Origin: Verrucomicrobiaceae bacterium
Lineage (GTDB): Bacteria > Verrucomicrobiota > Verrucomicrobiia > Verrucomicrobiales > Akkermansiaceae
Assembly: GCA_029977225.1 (NCBI GenBank)
Contig: JAPOLH010000003.1
Span: forward strand, 1 to 40,107
Direction of reading: 5' to 3'
Length of the DNA: 40,107 nucleotides
Made by a program: the position numbers and the translations under genes
Shown: positions 18,729 to 27,606 of the stretch, one piece after another
Layout of the letters: every line of letters begins with the position of its first letter
How positions within the stretch are numbered: position 1 is the stretch's first letter
Notes under the pieces: model-generated
Databases searched by the model: none
Told to the model about the DNA's origin: nothing
Seen by the model: only the letters and a program-made list of their open reading frames with translations

Positions 18729-19316
18729 TCAGGAGATGGTACCGGCGAGAGTGCCTTGTTTGGGCAACTCGCTGGCGGCAGCCACGGATTTCGATGCGGC
18801 AGGTGACGCAGTTTGGGCGGCGCCTTGGGCAGGGGTGCCCACGGTGGATTTGCCAACGAAGATTGCGCCGGCTTCGATCGAAAGGGTTTTGGCCTTGATG
18901 TCGCCAACCACTTCCGCGCTTGCCTTCAATTCGACGCGATCGCTTGCAGTAAGATTTCCATGAACCTTGCCGTAGACGATGATGGTGGCCGTGCTGATCT
19001 CCGCCTTGATGCGGGCGTTTTCACCGATGGTGAGATTTCCATCGGAGGATATGTTGCCTTCTATTTTCCCGTCGATCACGAGGTCATTGGTGAATTTCAC
19101 CGAGCCTTTGATTTCGACATCGGAGGACAGCACATTTCGCGATGCTTGGGGTGAGTTGCTGCGAGGGCTTGCAGATTGCGAGCTGTAGCTGGAGGACTGC
19201 GATGTAAAGGATGCGGATGCGATGGGGTTGGTGGAGTCGTTTGGGCGACTGTCCGCATTCGTAATGGTGGAGCGGGTGGTTTCTCCCTGATCTTGGCCGA
19301 TGACTTTTTTGAACAT
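18729..19316 (-). CDS. Bactofilin (polymer-forming cytoskeletal protein)
   Basis: LSSDVEIKGSVKFTNDLVIDGKIEGNISSDGNLTIGENARIKAEISTATIIVYGKVHGNLTASDRVELKASAEVVGDIKAKTLSIEAGAIFVGKS. Confidence 0.92.
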   Translation of the reverse strand: MFKKVIGQDQGETTRSTITNADSRPNDSTNPIASASFTSQSSSYSSQSASPRSNSPQASRNVLSSDVEIKGSVKFTNDLVIDGKIEGNISSDGNLTIGENARIKAEISTATIIVYGKVHGNLTASDRVELKASAEVVGDIKAKTLSIEAGAIFVGKSTVGTPAQGAAQTASPAASKSVAAASELPKQGTLAGTIS

Positions 19317-19387
19317 ATGTTTGGGATGCTTAAATTGAAGGTTGTTGTACGACTCGACTATGTTGGAAGAGGCGATTTTCTCCAGTC

Positions 19388-20158
19388 TTAATTTTTCTTT
19401 TTAGTGGGTTTGCTGGGGCTTTTTGCGGGAGCGGGCGCGGGAGTCGGTGTGGGGCTGGGGGGCGCTGGTTGAGCCACGGCTTCTTTCTTGGGTTCGGGTG
19501 CCGGGGGCTGGACTTCCACGGGTGGTTTGGCTTTCACCGATTTGAGGCGTTCGTTTGCGAGATCGATGAATCTGCTTTCTGGAAAATCGGATTTGACCTG
19601 GTTGAAGTAGGATTCGGCTTTTGCGGTGTCGCCGCCGATCTTGGCGATGTCGCCGAGGCAGATCAACGCGTAGGGGGCGATGTATCGGGCCGATGGGTCA
19701 TTGACGATTTGTTGGAAGATTGTGGATGCTTCGGCGTTTTTTCCTTGGGACATCAAGCATGCACCGAGTTTGGCACTGGCTGTGGCCCGCGCCGGATGGT
19801 CATTTTGGGTGGCGATGAAATCTTGAAGGGTTTTGATTGCTACATCCGTTTTGTTTTCTCCGACTTGCATGTCAGCGAGAAGCAATTTCGCTGATGCAGC
19901 GGCCTTGGTGTTGGCGTGGTTGCTGATCACATCCTGCAATGTGGAGGTAGTTGTTGCCTTGCTTAGAGCCACACCTGCGCTGTGCTCCCGGCTTTTTTCC
20001 ACGCCGCGGATGACGATGTAAACGGCACTGGCAGCAACCGCGACGGCGAACAGGATGGCGAGCGTCTTCTGATTGTTGTCGAGAAACTGCTCGAACTTGC
20101 TAGGGCCAAGATTGATTTCCGCGAGCGGCGCGACAGAGGGAGTGGTGTCTTCGGGCAT
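19388..20158 (-). CDS. Membrane-anchored TPR protein (YfgM-like) with Pro/Lys-rich tail
   Basis: MPEDTTPSVAPLAEINLGPSKFEQFLDNNQKTLAILFAVAVAASAVYIVIRGVEKSRE... then TPR-like repeats; tail PPAPEPKKEAVAQPAPPSPTPTPAPAPAKSPSKPTKKKN. Confidence 0.75.
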   Translation of the reverse strand: MPEDTTPSVAPLAEINLGPSKFEQFLDNNQKTLAILFAVAVAASAVYIVIRGVEKSREHSAGVALSKATTTSTLQDVISNHANTKAAASAKLLLADMQVGENKTDVAIKTLQDFIATQNDHPARATASAKLGACLMSQGKNAEASTIFQQIVNDPSARYIAPYALICLGDIAKIGGDTAKAESYFNQVKSDFPESRFIDLANERLKSVKAKPPVEVQPPAPEPKKEAVAQPAPPSPTPTPAPAPAKSPSKPTKKKN

Positions 20159-20312
20159 GGAGTGACCTTGTGGATGGTTCGTTGAGGTGATCAAAGCGGC
20201 CAGGCGGGGGGATATCAATGCGGAAGTCTGCAGAGACTGGGATTTTCCGCGAATGAGATGTCAGCCGTATTTTTCATGGTCAGCCCAAACCATGGTCGTT
20301 AGGCTCGCGGCC

Positions 20313-21443
20313 ATGGGTGAGCGCTTGTATGTTGTAGCGGGCGAGCTGAGCGGCGATGCGCATGGCGCGGGGCTTTTGCGAGAGTTGTTGGCGTTGCGGC
20401 CAGGGCTTGAGCTGTGTGGCGCGGGTGGCCCGGAGATGGTGAAAGTCGCGGGCGAAGGGATTAACGATTGGGTGGAGGATGCTGCGGTGATGGGCGTGTG
20501 GGAGGTGTTGAAAAAGTACGGATGGTTTCGTGAGTGTTTCGCAAAAATGATGCATGAGCTGCGGGAATTTGGCCCGGCCGTCCTTTTGCTCATCGATTAC
20601 CCGGGTTTCAATTTGCGTTTTGCCGAGGCAGTGAGGCGGGAATTTCCCGGGATACGGATCATCCAATACATCAGCCCGAAGGTGTGGGCTTGGAACAAGC
20701 GGCGGATTCCAAAAATGGCGAGGATCCTCGACGAGGTGCTTTGTTTGTTTCCGTTCGAGGTGGCGATCTTTGAAGCTGCCGGGCTTAAGGCTAGCTTTGT
20801 GGGCAATCCTTTGGTGGATCAGCTTCAGGGAGTGCTTGCGGCGAACATTGCTAGGGATTCCACACTGGTCGGATTGTTTCCTGGGAGTCGCGAGCGTGAG
20901 GTGGCGCGCTTGTTTCCGATGATGATTGAGGCCGCCGATCGTTTGAGAAACTGTCGCACAGACCTGAATTTCGAGGTGCCTGCGGCGACAGAAAAATTAG
21001 CGATAAAGATTCGCGGCATGATCGACCAAGTCGGGGCGGCGGAGTGGATCAAGGTCAGGACTGGCGGTAGTCATGAGTTGATGCGGCAGGCTGGCTGTGG
21101 GGTGATTGCCAGTGGCACGGCGACGCTTGAGGCAGCCTGTTTGGGCATTCCGTACTGTCTTGTGTACCGGGTCGCGCCCTTGACCTATTTTTTGGCCAAA
21201 TTACTGGTGAAAATTGAGTTCATTGGCTTGGTCAACATCATCGCCGGCGAACGAGTGGTCGAGGAGTTGGTGCAAGCGGATGCCAGCCCTGAGAAGGTCG
21301 CAGAGCAGCTCAAGCGCTTGATTGAATCGCCCGAGCTTACCTCAAAAATGCAGACAAGGCTTGCCGGTGTGGCGGCGATGCTGGGAGAGCCGGGCGTGGA
21401 GAAGAGGGCTGCCGCACGGGTGGCGCATTGGTTGGAGGCTTGA
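20313..21443 (+). CDS. lpxB: Lipid-A-disaccharide synthase
   Basis: LYVVAGELSGDAHGAGLLRELLALRPGLELCGAGGPEM, LLIDYPGFNLRFAEAVRR, IQYISPKVWAWNKRRIPKMARILDEVLCLFPFE, FVGNPLVDQL, FPGSREREV. Confidence 0.95.
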   Translation: MGERLYVVAGELSGDAHGAGLLRELLALRPGLELCGAGGPEMVKVAGEGINDWVEDAAVMGVWEVLKKYGWFRECFAKMMHELREFGPAVLLLIDYPGFNLRFAEAVRREFPGIRIIQYISPKVWAWNKRRIPKMARILDEVLCLFPFEVAIFEAAGLKASFVGNPLVDQLQGVLAANIARDSTLVGLFPGSREREVARLFPMMIEAADRLRNCRTDLNFEVPAATEKLAIKIRGMIDQVGAAEWIKVRTGGSHELMRQAGCGVIASGTATLEAACLGIPYCLVYRVAPLTYFLAKLLVKIEFIGLVNIIAGERVVEELVQADASPEKVAEQLKRLIESPELTSKMQTRLAGVAAMLGEPGVEKRAAARVAHWLEA

Positions 21444-21521
21444 TGTTTGTGTGGTGGTTTCGGTGGTTTTTCCATCGCTTCGGGGTTGCCTTTCGGTGGG
21501 GGCAAGGTAAGAAGCGGCGCG

Positions 21522-21692
21522 ATGAAATGCTTTTCCTCCCTGATTCTGGTGATGGCCTGCCTCGTTGGAATTTCCTGCGAGCGTCATGAGTTCGAAGGCC
21601 CCAACGGCACCAAGCAGCTTCACAAGCATGGCTCGGGTCATTCCGGCAATCATGCCGAGGAGCACGCCGAAGAGCACAAGGCCGCTCATTGA
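21522..21692 (+). CDS. Small histidine-rich putative lipoprotein
   Basis: MKCFSSLILVMACLVGISCERHEFEGPNGTKQLHKHGSGHSGNHAEEHAEEHKAAH; signal peptide with lipobox-like Cys; 8 His in the mature part. Confidence 0.6.
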   Translation: MKCFSSLILVMACLVGISCERHEFEGPNGTKQLHKHGSGHSGNHAEEHAEEHKAAH

Positions 21693-22360
21693 GTGGTGTC
21701 GACTGCTTTGCGGCTGTAGCTGAGGAAACATTCGCCGAGTGCGGATTCCGGCTCGAAGTGCTTGAGCTCGAACATGATGCTGCGAGGCAAATAACCATTG
21801 ATCTCACCCGTGGCCGTGGCGGCAGTCGATCCGGTGAAGATGGTGTGCGCGGCGAGGGTCGCATGAAATTCGTCGATTGCATCCATTTCCGCGAGTGACC
21901 GAATCAGTTCGCCGCCGCCTTCGCAGTGGAGGCTTTGGACGCCGAGTTTAGTTTTTAGATGTTCGAGAAATTTTTCGAGCGATATGTGATGAACCGTGAT
22001 CTTGTCGGCGAGTACTGGATCTATCGGTGGAGGCTTATTGCCGGTGATCACGAGATGGATCGGGCCGCCGTCGCGATGAAAAATCAGGTGTTTGGGATCG
22101 ATTGCACGGCCTCGTGAAATCACGCAGCGCAGCGGTGGAGTGGCCTTGTCCGAGCAAGTAAGTGTCATGCGGTCGGCGATGAACGTGCCCATGCCGACGA
22201 GCAGGGCGTCGGCGGACTGGCGCAATTCCATGAGGCGGGCATGGTCTTTTTTTGAGGTCCAGCCCGAGGGTCTGCGGTCGGCCGAGGTGATTTTGCCATC
22301 GGCGGAGATGGCGAGGTTCGTAGAGATCCGCGGGCGTTGCATCGTTGGGATTAGGGCCAT
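21686..22360 (-). CDS. RibD C-terminal / dihydrofolate reductase-like reductase
   Basis: PRISTNLAISADGKITSADRRPSGWTSKKDHARLMELRQSADALLVGMGTFIADRMTLT..., LHCEGGGELIRSLAEMDAIDEFHATLAAHTIFTG. Confidence 0.85.
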   Translation of the reverse strand: MALIPTMQRPRISTNLAISADGKITSADRRPSGWTSKKDHARLMELRQSADALLVGMGTFIADRMTLTCSDKATPPLRCVISRGRAIDPKHLIFHRDGGPIHLVITGNKPPPIDPVLADKITVHHISLEKFLEHLKTKLGVQSLHCEGGGELIRSLAEMDAIDEFHATLAAHTIFTGSTAATATGEINGYLPRSIMFELKHFEPESALGECFLSYSRKAVDTTQ

Positions 22361-22461
22361 TTTCCATGATTTACGCAAGACGTGATGGGCTTTGGTGGAC
22401 AAACTTGCGCTTGCCAAAGCGGCGGGCGCTGTTCATGGCGTGAGCGTTTCCCCAACCCACC

Positions 22462-24294
22462 ATGACTCTTGAAATTGCACTGACTCTGGCTGTCATCGCG
22501 CTAACGCTAGTTGCGTTTATTCGCGAATGGGCGGCGCCGGATGTTCTGGCTTTGTCGATTTTGTGTTTGGTCGTGGCGCTTGGATTAGTGGATGCCACCA
22601 AGATGGTGGAGGTTTTCAAGAATGAGGCGCCGTTGACGATCGCATGTTTGTTTGTAATCGGTGGCGCGCTCGAAAAGTCGGGTGCGGTTGACCGCATCGG
22701 GATGTTGTTGCGTGATCGGTTGTCGGGAAACACCCGCACGGCGATTTTGGCATTTTCGGCAGTGTCCGCATTTTTCAGCGCGTGGATGAACAACACCGCG
22801 ATCGTGGCGATTCTCCTTCCGGTGACGCTGGGCTTCGCGAGGTCGAAGGACATTGCGGCCTCGAGGCTGCTGATGCCGCTTTCTTACGCGTCGATTCTTG
22901 GTGGTTGCTGTACGCTGATTGGTACCTCGACCAACCTGTTGGTGAATGGCGCGCTGCGAGACCTTAAGGTTGAGCCGATGTCGATGTTCGAGCTTGCGCC
23001 GCTTGGAATTCCTCTGGCTATTGCGGGTATTGCTTATCTGACCGTTTTTGGGCCCAAGCTCATCCCTGCGCGCTCATCGATCACTGGCAGTCTGGACATC
23101 GAATCCCGGACAACGCCGCTTTACCATTTGCTCGTTGGCCGTAATTCCGACATGATTGGCAAACCGCTTTTCCAGACGCTTTTGGCCAATCGCGCCGAGG
23201 GTATCCACATCATGGAGGTGCGGCGCAGCGGTGCGCGTGTCATGCAACCGTTGTCAGAAATTGTGGTGGAGAAAAACGACCGCTTCTTGGTCGCGCTTCA
23301 CCGCCGTCGCGGTGGTCTGGCCAAGGCCGAGGCCTTGTTTGCGTCGATTGGTGCCGAGCTTCTTTCGACGGTCGATGGAATTGTTTCCGAGCTCGTCATC
23401 CGCGATGACTCCTCGCTCATTGGAGTTTCGCTCGCCGAGTCGGACTTCCGCCAGCAATACAACAGCGTGGTGCTTGCGGTGCACCGCAATGGTCAGAACA
23501 TCACTGATCGCATTGCGACCCTCGACCTGGAGGTGGGCGATACTCTTTTGGTGATCACCGCCAAGAACAACCTCGACGCGCTTGAGGCGACGAGGGATTT
23601 CGTGATGACCGACAAGGCCGAGACGCATGCGCCTGTGGTCGAGCGCCATCACAAGCGTTCGCACATGTTTCTTTCAGCCGGTGTCCTAATCGGAGTGGTG
23701 CTGGTGGCGACGCTAAGCGACGTGCTCGGTCGGCTTTACCCGTGGGTTCCGCGCATCCCGATTCACTATGCGGCGATGGTTGGGGCTTTGTTCCTGTTGT
23801 GGATGAAGGTCATGACGCCGCGCGAGGCGCATGCGAGCATCGACTGGCAGGTCTTGCTGATGTTGTACGGATTGCTTGGGCTCGGGATGGCGATGCAGAA
23901 CACTGGCACGGCGGTGTGGCTGGCCAAGGGTTTGGTCAATATGGCCGAGCATCTTGTTGCGCCGGAAAACCTGCCGATCGTGATGCTTTGGCTGGTTTTT
24001 TTGCTCACCCTTTTACTCACCGAAGTTTTATCCAACAATGCCACTGCAGTGATGATGATTCCGATCGTTGTGACCTTGGCGGGAGAGTTGGATGTCAGCG
24101 CTCGGCCATTCATCATGGCGGTGACCGTTGCCGCATCGACCGCATTCGCGTTGCCGATGGGTTATCAGACACACATGATGGTCTACGGTCCGGGCGGCTA
24201 CCGTTTTGTCGACTTCCTGAAGGTCGGTATTCCGCTCAATCTGATTTGTTGGATCGTATCCTGTTTGTTGATCCCTGTGGTCTGGCCGTTTTGA
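22462..24294 (+). CDS. SLC13-family (anion/Na+ symporter type) permease with central RCK_C/TrkA_C-like segments
   Basis: FFSAWMNNTAIVAILLPVTL, LMPLSYASILGGCCTLIGTSTNLLVNG, RCK_C-like LVVEKNDRFLVALHRR-type segments, LLTEVLSNNATAVMMIPIVVTLA, PMGYQTHMMVYGPGGYRFVDFLKVGIPLNL. Confidence 0.9.
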   Translation: MTLEIALTLAVIALTLVAFIREWAAPDVLALSILCLVVALGLVDATKMVEVFKNEAPLTIACLFVIGGALEKSGAVDRIGMLLRDRLSGNTRTAILAFSAVSAFFSAWMNNTAIVAILLPVTLGFARSKDIAASRLLMPLSYASILGGCCTLIGTSTNLLVNGALRDLKVEPMSMFELAPLGIPLAIAGIAYLTVFGPKLIPARSSITGSLDIESRTTPLYHLLVGRNSDMIGKPLFQTLLANRAEGIHIMEVRRSGARVMQPLSEIVVEKNDRFLVALHRRRGGLAKAEALFASIGAELLSTVDGIVSELVIRDDSSLIGVSLAESDFRQQYNSVVLAVHRNGQNITDRIATLDLEVGDTLLVITAKNNLDALEATRDFVMTDKAETHAPVVERHHKRSHMFLSAGVLIGVVLVATLSDVLGRLYPWVPRIPIHYAAMVGALFLLWMKVMTPREAHASIDWQVLLMLYGLLGLGMAMQNTGTAVWLAKGLVNMAEHLVAPENLPIVMLWLVFLLTLLLTEVLSNNATAVMMIPIVVTLAGELDVSARPFIMAVTVAASTAFALPMGYQTHMMVYGPGGYRFVDFLKVGIPLNLICWIVSCLLIPVVWPF

Positions 24295-24309
24295 CCAGAG
24301 CGTCGCTGA

Positions 24310-24831
24310 TCAGACCGTAACATCGACGCTGAGGTCGCCGCCGAGATTTTCGATCGCGGTGGTGATATTGGCGATGGCGACGGATTCCGGTATCGAGATG
24401 GTACCTGTGGCACGGAACATCGGGTGGCCGCTCATTGGGGCGCTCTCGAGGTTGGTTGCTAGTTCCTCGATATTGCCGCCGGCGATGGCCACGGCGGCCG
24501 TGAGCTCACGAACAATGCCAGGGCGGTCATTGCCGACGACTTCCACTGCGATTGTTCGGTGGGGGCGGGGTGGTTCGTTGGATTCGCGAGCGGCTTGTAC
24601 GATGAGGCTTGCATGGGCCGGGTCGCCGCTTGGGCATTGAAGCTCGTGCAGCAGAGCGTCGACATGCTCCTGGGGGCACTCGACACGCACGATGCCGGCA
24701 AATTGCCCCGCGAGTCGGGTCATGCGGCATTCGAGCCAATTTCCGCTGTGGCGGGCGACGGTTTCGGCGAGTGAATTCACAAGGCCGGGCCGATCGCTGC
24801 CGAGGATCGTCATGATGATGTAAGTGCGCAT
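24310..24831 (-). CDS. Double ACT-domain protein (GcvR-like)
   Basis: MRTYIIMTILGSDRPGLVNSLAETVARHSGNWLECRMTRLAGQFAGIVRV and RTIAVEVVGNDRPGIVRELTAAVAIAGGNIEELAT: two ACT motifs. Confidence 0.85.
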   Translation of the reverse strand: MRTYIIMTILGSDRPGLVNSLAETVARHSGNWLECRMTRLAGQFAGIVRVECPQEHVDALLHELQCPSGDPAHASLIVQAARESNEPPRPHRTIAVEVVGNDRPGIVRELTAAVAIAGGNIEELATNLESAPMSGHPMFRATGTISIPESVAIANITTAIENLGGDLSVDVTV

Positions 24832-24994
24832 GGAGGCGATCAAAGCATGGTGACGGGGTTTTGCGAGATGGAAATGGCGTGGCTGCGTGGGTGGTGAGGA
24901 TTTTGCCCTTTGCCGAGTGTGTTGTTGAGGTGAGAAAATTTCACAAACCCCTTGCGAAGTCGGTGGTTTTGGGTGCTTACTCCTGCGGCAATTC

Positions 24995-26254
24995 ATGAGC
25001 ATAAGCACCCACGAAATCGAGGCCCCGGACACTATGGCACGTGCTGCGCAGGCTGTTGAAGGTTATCATGCCGAGACGGACGATCTCGTTGGCGAACGGA
25101 TGGTTCTCAACATGGGGCCATCGCATCCTGCGACGCACGGGGTATTGCGCTTGGTGCTCGAGCTTGATGGCGAGGTCATCGCCAAGGCAGATCCCGATGT
25201 GGGCTTTCTTCATCGCGGCGATGAGAAGATCGCCGAGAACATGCACTACAACCAGTTTGTGCCGTACACCGATCGCTTGGATTACCTTGCGCCGTTGGCG
25301 AACAATGTGGCGTATGCGTTGGCGGTCGAAAAACTGATGGGCTGGACGCTGCCGCCGCGGGGTCAGGCCCTGCGGGTGCTTTGCTGCGAGTTGGCACGCA
25401 TTTCCTCCCACATGCTGGGCATTGGCGTCTGCGCAATGGATGTCGGCGCGATGACGGTTTTCCTCTACACCTTCACTGAACGCGAAAAAGTTTACAACCT
25501 GTGCGAACAGCTCACCGGAGCGCGCTTCACCACTTCGTACACGCGTGTTGGCGGTCAGGTACGTGACATGCCCGCAGGTTTTGATGCATCGGTGCGCAAA
25601 TTCCTTGATGAGTGCGAGATCACCATCGGCGAGGTTTCCAAGCTACTCGACCGCAACAAGATCTTCCTCGATCGCATGGTCGACATCGGCACCATCACCA
25701 AGGAGTCGGCGGTTGCTTGGGGGATGACCGGACCCAACCTGCGCGCCTCGGGCGTCGCCCGCGATCTTCGCAAGGACAACCCGTATCTTGGATACGAAAA
25801 CTACGATTTTGACATTCCGGTGATGGATGAGGGCGACTGTCATGCTCGCTATCTGGTGCGCATGGAGGAAATGCGTCAGTCGATCCGCATTTGTCGTCAG
25901 GTGCTCGACCGCATGCCAGACGGGCCGGTAAATCTTGCCGATAGCAAGAGCATGCTTCCCGCCAAGGAGCGTGTGATGATGTCGATGGAGGAACTGATCC
26001 ATCACTTCATTGTTTCCACTCAGGGCATCGATGCGCCGGCTGGAGAGGTTTATTTTGGAGCGGAAAATCCCAAGGGTGAACTCGGTTTTTACATTCACTC
26101 CAAGGGTGGGGGAGTTCCCTACCGCCTCAAGATCCGCAGCCCCTCGTTCTGCAACCTTTCCATCGTCTCGAAACTTTTGCCGGGTCACATGGTCTCCGAC
26201 ATTCCGGCGATTCTCGGTTCGCTCGATTTCGTTATGGGCGAGTGCGACCGTTGA
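24995..26254 (+). CDS. nuoD: NADH-quinone oxidoreductase subunit D
   Basis: LNMGPSHPATHGVLRLVLELDGEVIAKADPDVGFLHRGDEKIAENMHYNQFVPYTDRLDYLAPL, GVPYRLKIRSPSFCNLSIVSKLLPGHMVSDIPAILGSLDFVMGECDR. Confidence 0.97.
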   Translation: MSISTHEIEAPDTMARAAQAVEGYHAETDDLVGERMVLNMGPSHPATHGVLRLVLELDGEVIAKADPDVGFLHRGDEKIAENMHYNQFVPYTDRLDYLAPLANNVAYALAVEKLMGWTLPPRGQALRVLCCELARISSHMLGIGVCAMDVGAMTVFLYTFTEREKVYNLCEQLTGARFTTSYTRVGGQVRDMPAGFDASVRKFLDECEITIGEVSKLLDRNKIFLDRMVDIGTITKESAVAWGMTGPNLRASGVARDLRKDNPYLGYENYDFDIPVMDEGDCHARYLVRMEEMRQSIRICRQVLDRMPDGPVNLADSKSMLPAKERVMMSMEELIHHFIVSTQGIDAPAGEVYFGAENPKGELGFYIHSKGGGVPYRLKIRSPSFCNLSIVSKLLPGHMVSDIPAILGSLDFVMGECDR

Positions 26255-26297
26255 TCTACCATTTGAATTTTCTGCCGACGCCAACTGCATCATTTCC

Positions 26298-26876
26298 ATG
26301 TCCGCCTCATCACTCGAAGAATCCGTTGCCTCGCCTGAGACGCCAGGCAGCCGTTATTTTCCTCCGTTTGCGGTCACGCCTGAGCTTGAGGCCGAGGCTG
26401 ACGAGCGGATTTCACATTACGCTGCGAGCAAGCGCTCCGCGACATTACCGCTGCTTCACATGGTGCAGCATCATTTCGGATTCATCTCCGCACCGGCGAT
26501 TGATTGGATTGCCGCCAAGCTCGACCTTGAGCCGATCAAGGTGCTCGAAGTGGTGACCTTTTATCCCGGTTTTCGCCAATCGGCTCCGGGGAAATTTCAC
26601 ATCCGCGTTTGCCGCACATTGTCGTGTGCGATGGGAGGGTCCTACGAACTCATGGAGCGTTTGTGCGAGCTGACCGGCATCGACCGATCGCAGTCCGATT
26701 CGCATCATCACCCGATCTCCGTCTCGCCATGCGGGAAGTTTTCAGTCGAGTTCGCCGAGTGCCTTGCCTCGTGCGGCACGGCGCCGGTTTGCATGGTTAA
26801 CGACGACTTCCATGAGGGCGTTGCGCCTGATAAAGCGGGCGAACTTTTAGGCAAATATGCGGATGGTGGGAAATAA
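26298..26876 (+). CDS. nuoE: NADH-quinone oxidoreductase subunit E
   Basis: LPLLHMVQHHFGFISAPAIDWIAAKLDLEPIKVLEVVTFYPGFRQSAPGKFHIRVCRTLSCAMGGSYEL, ECLASCGTAPVCMVNDDFHEGV (Cys-x4-Cys and Cys-x3-Cys 2Fe-2S ligands). Start trimmed to ATG at 26298. Confidence 0.94.
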   Translation: MSASSLEESVASPETPGSRYFPPFAVTPELEAEADERISHYAASKRSATLPLLHMVQHHFGFISAPAIDWIAAKLDLEPIKVLEVVTFYPGFRQSAPGKFHIRVCRTLSCAMGGSYELMERLCELTGIDRSQSDSHHHPISVSPCGKFSVEFAECLASCGTAPVCMVNDDFHEGVAPDKAGELLGKYADGGK

Positions 26877-26915
26877 TGCTTGTAATAGGTAATGGGTTAG
26901 TGCATAAGTTACCAC

Positions 26916-27209
26916 ATGAGCGGCAGTGATACCTACAAATTGACCCGTACCAGCATGGCTTTGGATGCATGGACCATTCGTGCTTTGGATGAGTTGAGCA
27001 AGCGCATGCACACCTCGAAGGCCGATGTGATTCGTCGTGCAGTTCGTGAAATGAAAGATCGTTCGGACCGCGAAGTTGCGGCTCCGAAGCCCTTGGAGGC
27101 CTTGGATTGGCTGCAATCGGGGGGAGGACTCTTGGCTGAGGAGGCCGCCGAGTACCGCACCGCGATGGTAGCTGAGCGCAACGCCAAAAAATATTGGTGG
27201 GAACCATGA
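26916..27209 (+). CDS. VapB-like ribbon-helix-helix antitoxin
   Basis: YKLTRTSMALDAWTIRALDELSKRMHTSKADVIRRAVREMKDRS RHH pattern; stop overlaps the PIN toxin start (ATGA). Confidence 0.8.
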   Translation: MSGSDTYKLTRTSMALDAWTIRALDELSKRMHTSKADVIRRAVREMKDRSDREVAAPKPLEALDWLQSGGGLLAEEAAEYRTAMVAERNAKKYWWEP

Positions 27210-27598
27210 TTCATCTCGATACCAACATCCTGATCGACATCGTCACTGCGCATTCGCCGCAGGTGCCGATGATACGGGATTGGTTATCTGAGGGTAGGGT
27301 GCTCACCACCTCTGCTGTGGCATGGTCTGAATTTCTTAATGGCCCGCATTCGCATGCTCAGAAAGACGCGGTGCGCGCCGTTCTTGCGGGTGGCATTCGA
27401 CCCTTTGATGAGGATCAGGCGGAGATTGCCTCGCGTTTGTTTCACATCACCGGCCGCCGCCGTGGCTCGCATGCCGATTGCATGATTGCCGCAGCGGCAC
27501 TTGCCAAACGCGAGGTGGTGGCCACCCGCAATGTCAGTGATTTCCAGCGCTTTGTTCCTCACGGTCTCATGCTTGAGGCCATCTCTTCTGTCGATTGA
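27206..27598 (+). CDS. VapC-like PIN-domain toxin
   Basis: MIHLDTNILIDIV, TSAVAWSEFLNGP, RRRGSHADCMIAAAALAKREVVATRNVSDFQRF: PIN acidic residues present. Start trimmed to ATG at 27206. Confidence 0.9.
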   Translation: MIHLDTNILIDIVTAHSPQVPMIRDWLSEGRVLTTSAVAWSEFLNGPHSHAQKDAVRAVLAGGIRPFDEDQAEIASRLFHITGRRRGSHADCMIAAAALAKREVVATRNVSDFQRFVPHGLMLEAISSVD

Positions 27599-27606
27599 TT
27601 CATCCA

